NCBI RefSeq assembly: GCF_000421645.1
Contig: NZ_ATXK01000014.1
Span: 34,966 to 98,965, forward strand
DNA: 64,000 nucleotides
Direction: 5' to 3'
DNA from: Aurantimonas coralicida DSM 14790
GTDB taxonomy: Bacteria > Pseudomonadota > Alphaproteobacteria > Rhizobiales > Rhizobiaceae
This document shows, one piece after another, positions 60,387-64,000 of the stretch. A program made the position numbers and the translations under genes. Position 1 is the stretch's first letter. Each line of letters begins with the position of its first letter. The notes beneath the pieces are model-generated. The model made no database searches, was not told where the DNA came from, and was given only the letters and a program-made list of their open reading frames with translations.

Positions 60387-60509
60387 GCCCTAGCTACCGG
60401 CCGGCAAAGCCCTGCAGGTTAGGCGGTTCGAGCCTTTAGTGTTCAGAATGAACATGCCCTTGCAACGGCACAGGCCTGAAGCGCCTTTCGTGGAGGCTAT
60501 CGGAGGTTT

Positions 60510-61200
60510 TTACGAGCTGGGCAACCGCACTGCCTCGACGCACCGCCGTGCTTGTTCAAGCTTTGGGCCAGATGAGTAGACGCTAAGCGTCGTCCCGGCG
60601 CGTCCGTCCCTATGACCGATAACGGCTGAGATGATGTGGGGAGGTTGGTCCGCACGTTCAGCTTCTGTCGCAAACCATCGACGGAATGAGTGGAAGTTCA
60701 CCCGAGCGCGTCGATTGCCCGGTATCACGTCATCCACTCCCACACGTCGCCGATAGCGTGTGAACTCCTCAGATGCCTTTGATGACTTTTCTCGCTGGCC
60801 ATCCTTGGAGTTCAGATACGGCCATTCAGGGAAAAGATCATCATCGGGGTGCTTTCCCTCACACCTCCGAGCCACGATACGTTGCAGGTCGGGGTGAATG
60901 GGGCATAGTCGCGGTCCGGGTTCCCTTTTCTGCGGTTTGAACCGAAACGTATCGTTCTCACAGTCTTTGACGCGGAGACAAACTATCGGGTCGATGCGGC
61001 TGCCGGTTAGTGCGCCCATCCGCATCAGATCGTGCATCCGTTCGGTGGCTGGCCCCGACAGCAGCGTCTGCAGCTCGGCCTCGGTGAATGGCCGCTCCTT
61101 CTCGACGTCCGATACCCTCGGCTCTGGGAGTACAACCCCCTTCCAAACATTCGCCTCAACCTCATGCCGACGGTGCAGCCATTGCCAGTACCGGGATAGT
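60510..61200 (-). pseudogene. Tyrosine recombinase/integrase, N-terminus cut off by IS66
   Basis: About 230 native residues remain. The catalytic domain is intact: LMRMGALTGSRIDPIVCLRV (Arg I), NFHSFRRWFATEAERADQPP (HxxR), VIGHRDGRAGTTLSVYSSGP (second His and the nucleophilic Tyr). The frame continues past 61200 to 61277, but those residues are encoded by the IS end. The N-terminal core-binding region is missing from the window and should lie beyond the far end of the IS. It was presumably the integrase of the tRNA-Ala island; loss of the N-terminus should inactivate it. Confidence 0.78.
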
Positions 61201-61250
61201 GTAAGCCCACGCGGTGTACCGCCTTCACAGCGTTCGCCGTATCGGTGAAG

Positions 61251-61270
61251 TCCTAGGAATAATCCTAGGA
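61251..61270 (+). repeat. Hairpin of two TCCTAGGA palindromes before tnpA
   Basis: TCCTAGGA occurs twice (61251-61258, 61263-61270) separated by ATAA. Each copy is self-complementary, and together they can form an 8-bp stem whose 3' arm contains most of the tnpA ribosome-binding site (AGGAG, 8 nt before ATG 61279). Confidence 0.6.
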
Positions 61271-61278
61271 GCAGCACT

Positions 61279-61686
61279 ATGACGATAGCAAAGTTCGAGG
61301 TGATTACCGGCGGGGGCGGAAGCCGCCGTCGTTGGAGCCGTGAGGAGAAGGAGCGGCTGGTCGCGGCATCGTTCGAGCCCGGTGTGACGGCATCGCAAGT
61401 GGCTCGTTCGGCGGGTCTCCATACGAGCCAGCTATTTCGGTGGAGAAAGCAGCTCTGTGAGACGCGGAGGCCTCAACCGCCTGCGTTGGTTCCGGTGACA
61501 GTTGCCATTCCGACGCCGACGTCCGCACCGTCTCACGACTTTCCGGCACGGGCGAAGACGGGACGGCGCCGTGCGTCGGACCGGATCGAGATCGAGCTTT
61601 CCGGCGGTCGCACGATCCGTGTTGACGCAGGTATCGATGTTGAGGCGCTCGGCCGCATTCTCGATGTCGTGGACCGTCGTCGATGA
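61279..61686 (+). CDS. tnpA: IS66 TnpA (helix-turn-helix accessory protein)
   Basis: 135 residues. SRRRWSREEKERLVAASFEP and VTASQVARSAGLHTSQLFRW form the IS3/IS911-type HTH. The second half is a Pro/Arg-rich linker and GRTIRVDAGIDVEALGRILD, typical of IS66 OrfA. The stop overlaps the tnpB start by 4 bp. Confidence 0.92.
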   Translation: MTIAKFEVITGGGGSRRRWSREEKERLVAASFEPGVTASQVARSAGLHTSQLFRWRKQLCETRRPQPPALVPVTVAIPTPTSAPSHDFPARAKTGRRRASDRIEIELSGGRTIRVDAGIDVEALGRILDVVDRRR

Positions 61687-62030
61687 TCCCGGTTCCGAGC
61701 GGCGTTCGGGTATGGCTGGCGACTGGCCATACCGACATGCGCAAGGGCTTTCCCGGATTGTCGCTGTTGGTCCAGGAGACGCTGAAGCGGGATCCAAACG
61801 ACGGCCATGTCGTGGTCTTTCGCGGTCGCCGCGGCGATCTGATCAAGGTGATCTGGCACGACGGACAGGGCGCCTGTCTGTTCACGAAGCGGCTCGAACG
61901 GGGGCGCTTTATCTGGCCGTCACCGGCCGACGGAACGGTGACGATCTCACCGGCGCAGCTCGGCTACCTGCTTGAAGGGATCGACTGGCGCCATCCCCAG
62001 AGAACCTGGCGCCCGAGCGCGGTCGGATAG
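61683..62030 (+). CDS. tnpB: IS66 TnpB accessory protein
   Basis: 115 residues. VRVWLATGHTDMRKGFPGLS, HVVVFRGRRGDLIKVIWHDG and QGACLFTKRLERGRFIWPSP are the IS66 Orf2 (PF05717) signature. Required for transposition in IS66 elements that have been tested; mechanism unknown. Confidence 0.95.
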   Translation: MIPVPSGVRVWLATGHTDMRKGFPGLSLLVQETLKRDPNDGHVVVFRGRRGDLIKVIWHDGQGACLFTKRLERGRFIWPSPADGTVTISPAQLGYLLEGIDWRHPQRTWRPSAVG

Positions 62031-62102
62031 CATAAACTCCTTGTGTTGCAGGGGGTCTGTGGCAGAATCGGCTTTGTCACGAACTGCTTCGGATTTTCCG
62101 CC

Positions 62103-63731
62103 ATGGCCGCCGCGCCAGATGATATCGCCGCTTTGAAGGCCGCCCTCGCGGCGGCCGAACGGCGTGCCGATCGGGCGGAAGCCGAAGTGGCCCGCAGAAA
62201 GGCGAAGGCCTCGGACGCCGAAGCCCTGATCGCGCATCTGACGCTTGAGATCGAGAAGCTCAAGCGCGAACTCTATGGGACGCGTTCGGAGCGCAAGGCC
62301 CGTCTCCTCGACCAGCTCGAGATGCAGCTCGAGGATGCCCAGGCCACTGCCACCGAGGACGAGCTTGCCGCCGAACGGGCCGCGGCGAAGACGACGAACG
62401 TTCAGGCCTTCAACCGCAAGCGCCCCTCGAAGAAGCCTTTCCCCGAGCATCTGCCGAGGGAGCGGGTGGTGATCGAGGCGCCAACTTCGTGTCCGTGCTG
62501 CGGCTCGGCAAAGCTGTCGAAGCTCGGCGAGGACGTCACCGAGACGCTGGAGGTGATCCCACGCCAATGGAAGGTGATCCAGACCGTCCGCGAGAAGTTC
62601 ACCTGCCGGGAGTGCGAGACGATCACCCAGCCGCCAGCGCCGTTCCACACGACGCCGCGGGGCTTCCTCGGACCAAACCTCCTGGCGATGATCCTGTTCG
62701 AGAAGTTCGGGCAACATCAGCCGCTGAACCGCCAGTCCGACCGCTACGCCCGCGAGGGGATCGACCTCAGCCTGTCGACGCTCGCCGATCAGGTCGGCGC
62801 TTGCGTCGATGCCCTGCGCCCGCTTCACGACCTCATCGAGCGGCACATTCTTGCCGCCGAGCGGCTGCATGGCGACGATACCACCGTGCCGATCCTGGCC
62901 AAGGGCAAGACAGCGACCGGTCGGGTCTGGGTCTATGTTCGCGACGATCGGCCTTTCGGCGGACAGGCACCGCCGGCGGCCCTGTTTTACGCCTCGCGCG
63001 ACCGCACGGCCGAGCATCCCGAACGCCATCTCACCGGCTATGGCGGGATCCTCCAGGCCGACGCCTATCCCGGCTATGGCCGGCTTTATGAGGCAAGCCG
63101 AAGTCCCACTCCGGTGACGGAAGCGCTCTGTTGGGCTCATTCGAGACGGAAGTTCTTCGAACTCGCCGACATCGCCAAAAGCGCCCGGCGAGGAAAGAAC
63201 GCAGCGCCGATCTCGCCGCTGGCACTGGAAGCGGTCAAGCGCATTGACGCGCTGTTCGACATCGAACGCGAGGTGAACGGCTGCCCTGCCAAAGAGCGCC
63301 TGGCTGTCCGGCAGGAGCGAAGCGTGGCCGTTCTGGCCGATCTGGAGGACTGGATGCGCATCGAGCGGGCGCGCCTGTCGCGCCACGCGCCGGTCGCCAA
63401 GGCCATGGACTACATGCTGACACGCTGGGACAGCTTTGCCCGCTTCACCATCGACGGCCGGATCTGCCTGACGAACAACGCGGCGGAACGCGCGATCCGC
63501 GGCCTGGCTCTCGGCCGCAAGTCATGGCTCTTTGCCGGTTCCGATCGCGGCGCCGATCGCTGCGCCTTCATGCTGACGCTGATTGCGACGGCCAAGCTGA
63601 ACGATATCGATCCGCAGGCCTGGCTCGCCGACGTCCTCGCGCGCATCGCCGACATCCCCCAAACTCGGCTCCACGAACTCCTGCCCTGGAACTGGCCACC
63701 CCGTCAGGAGATCATGGCGTCGGCCGCGTAA
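62103..63731 (+). CDS. tnpC: IS66 TnpC transposase
   Basis: 542 residues from ATG 62103. An N-terminal coiled coil (AALKAALAAAERRADRAEAE), a zinc-binding region (SCPCCGSAKLSKLGED; KFTCRECETITQP) and the DDE catalytic core (AERLHGDDTTVPILAKG, GGILQADAYPGYGRLYEA, LTNNAAERAIRGLALGRKSW), ending in the usual IS66 C-terminal domain (WLADVLARIADIPQTRLHEL). The frame is intact, so the element could be active. Overlaps the DUF6429 gene by 20 bp, tail to tail. Confidence 0.96.
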   Translation: MAAAPDDIAALKAALAAAERRADRAEAEVARRKAKASDAEALIAHLTLEIEKLKRELYGTRSERKARLLDQLEMQLEDAQATATEDELAAERAAAKTTNVQAFNRKRPSKKPFPEHLPRERVVIEAPTSCPCCGSAKLSKLGEDVTETLEVIPRQWKVIQTVREKFTCRECETITQPPAPFHTTPRGFLGPNLLAMILFEKFGQHQPLNRQSDRYAREGIDLSLSTLADQVGACVDALRPLHDLIERHILAAERLHGDDTTVPILAKGKTATGRVWVYVRDDRPFGGQAPPAALFYASRDRTAEHPERHLTGYGGILQADAYPGYGRLYEASRSPTPVTEALCWAHSRRKFFELADIAKSARRGKNAAPISPLALEAVKRIDALFDIEREVNGCPAKERLAVRQERSVAVLADLEDWMRIERARLSRHAPVAKAMDYMLTRWDSFARFTIDGRICLTNNAAERAIRGLALGRKSWLFAGSDRGADRCAFMLTLIATAKLNDIDPQAWLADVLARIADIPQTRLHELLPWNWPPRQEIMASAA

Positions 63732-63945
63732 ACAGCTCCCGGAAAAGGTCTTCCGATCGCCGATGACCCTCATCCGTTAGCATCACCGATTTTGCCTTGT
63801 TCGCCGGGTCAGTGATCATTCCCTTCCGATGCAAACGGTCGGTCACTTCCCAGTCAAAACTCTTCCAGGCACGCCGATTGCCGTGCAGCGTCAACCACAA
63901 AAGTGCCAGGACAGCATCATCGATCTTGTCGTTATCGATCTCCAC
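63712..63945 (-). CDS. DUF6429 family passenger protein of the IS66 element
   Basis: 77 residues from a GTG at 63945 (VEIDNDKIDDAVLALLWLTL); the frame is open to 63987. RAWKSFDWEVTDRLHRKGMI, DPANKAKSVMLTDEGHRRSE and LFRELFTR are the DUF6429 family pattern, found in many IS66 elements in this position and opposite orientation. Its winged-helix-like content suggests DNA binding, but its function is unknown. Confidence 0.75.
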   Translation of the reverse strand: MEIDNDKIDDAVLALLWLTLHGNRRAWKSFDWEVTDRLHRKGMITDPANKAKSVMLTDEGHRRSEDLFRELFTRPTP

Positions 63946-64000
63946 GCGGTCAGGATAACACAGCAAACCGAGACCGCCGCGGCTCACACCGGATGGATAC

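Larger units (their letters stand above)
61201..64000 (+). mobile_element. IS66-family insertion sequence (right end not in or at window edge)
   Basis: Contains tnpA, tnpB and tnpC in the IS66 order plus a reverse-oriented DUF6429 gene. The left end is placed at GTAAGCCCACGCGGTGTACC (61201), because IS66 ends usually begin GTAA and the integrase homology stops there. The window ends in a segment that, read inward, is GTATCCATCCGGTGTGAGCC; it is partly similar to the left end, so the right inverted repeat is probably within or just past the last bases. The 8-bp target duplication cannot be checked. Confidence 0.85.

Noticed and set aside
60422..60434. GCGGTTCGAGCC, similar to the T-arm of tRNA-Ala, as a possible att duplicate
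   Set aside because: Only nine consecutive bases match and the acceptor end is not repeated.
56314..64000. CRISPR array or cas genes in the island
   Set aside because: No regularly spaced repeats and no Cas motifs seen.

Overview
The window is about 64 kb of GC-rich chromosome from an alphaproteobacterium, most likely of the order Hyphomicrobiales (Rhizobiales). The assignment rests on gene order and family content: leuS-lptE-holA, parB-parA-rsmG-mnmG-mnmE-rho-hemJ-hemE, maf-aroE-coaE-dnaQ-secB, Tim44-mltA-Smr, hisB/hisH/hisA/hisF/hisE-coaA and TIGR02300-aroA-cmk-rpsA are blocks typical of that order. Genus cannot be fixed from the sequence alone.

The window contains the replication-origin region. 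hemE (leftward) and maf (rightward) diverge from a 535-bp gene-free interval, 28785-29319. It has an AT-rich tract, a DnaA-box-like nonamer, nine GANTC (CcrM) sites and repeated GGGGAC words, and I call it oriC. The genes from hemE leftward to parB run away from it on the minus strand, and maf-aroE-coaE run away on the plus strand. parAB lie about 9 kb left of oriC. Seven good parS sites (TGTTTCACGTGAAACA-like) and two weaker ones are scattered from 5375 to 50701, several inside or at the edge of genes and two touching terminators.

Layout. 1-5258: heparinase-like protein (partial), rsmB, htpX, a DUF1674 protein and a secreted nuclease. 5375-13572: cfa, a periplasmic PRC-barrel protein, an isolated small gene with a full-length Shine-Dalgarno, an animal-type haem peroxidase, acs, a DUF1761 protein and yggS. 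13746-28784: leuS, lptE, holA, the chromosome-partitioning and tRNA-modification operon, rho, a gluconokinase and haem genes. 28785-29319: oriC. 29320-38915: maf, aroE, coaE, a diguanylate cyclase, dnaQ, secB, fxsA, a Tim44-like protein, mltA, Smr, an XRE regulator and a class II amidotransferase. 38928-50615: hslU and hslV, normally adjacent, lie 9 kb apart around an accessory patch (orphan LuxR, AlkB, a membrane protein and a GroES-like protein) followed by coaA and the his cluster. 50746-56034: rpsA, cmk, a small membrane protein, aroA and a TIGR02300 protein.

56238-64000: a tRNA-Ala(GGC) is followed by a lower-GC island. It holds an uncharacterised membrane-anchored protein, a serine recombinase overlapping a DUF4238 protein, a Zn-motif protein joined to a ParB-like protein, and a tyrosine recombinase cut off by an IS66-family insertion. 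The IS runs to the window edge and carries a DUF6429 passenger gene.

The best candidates for something undescribed are the small gene at 8287-8364, the GroES-like/membrane-protein pair at 42046-43587, and the island genes at 56576-60386.
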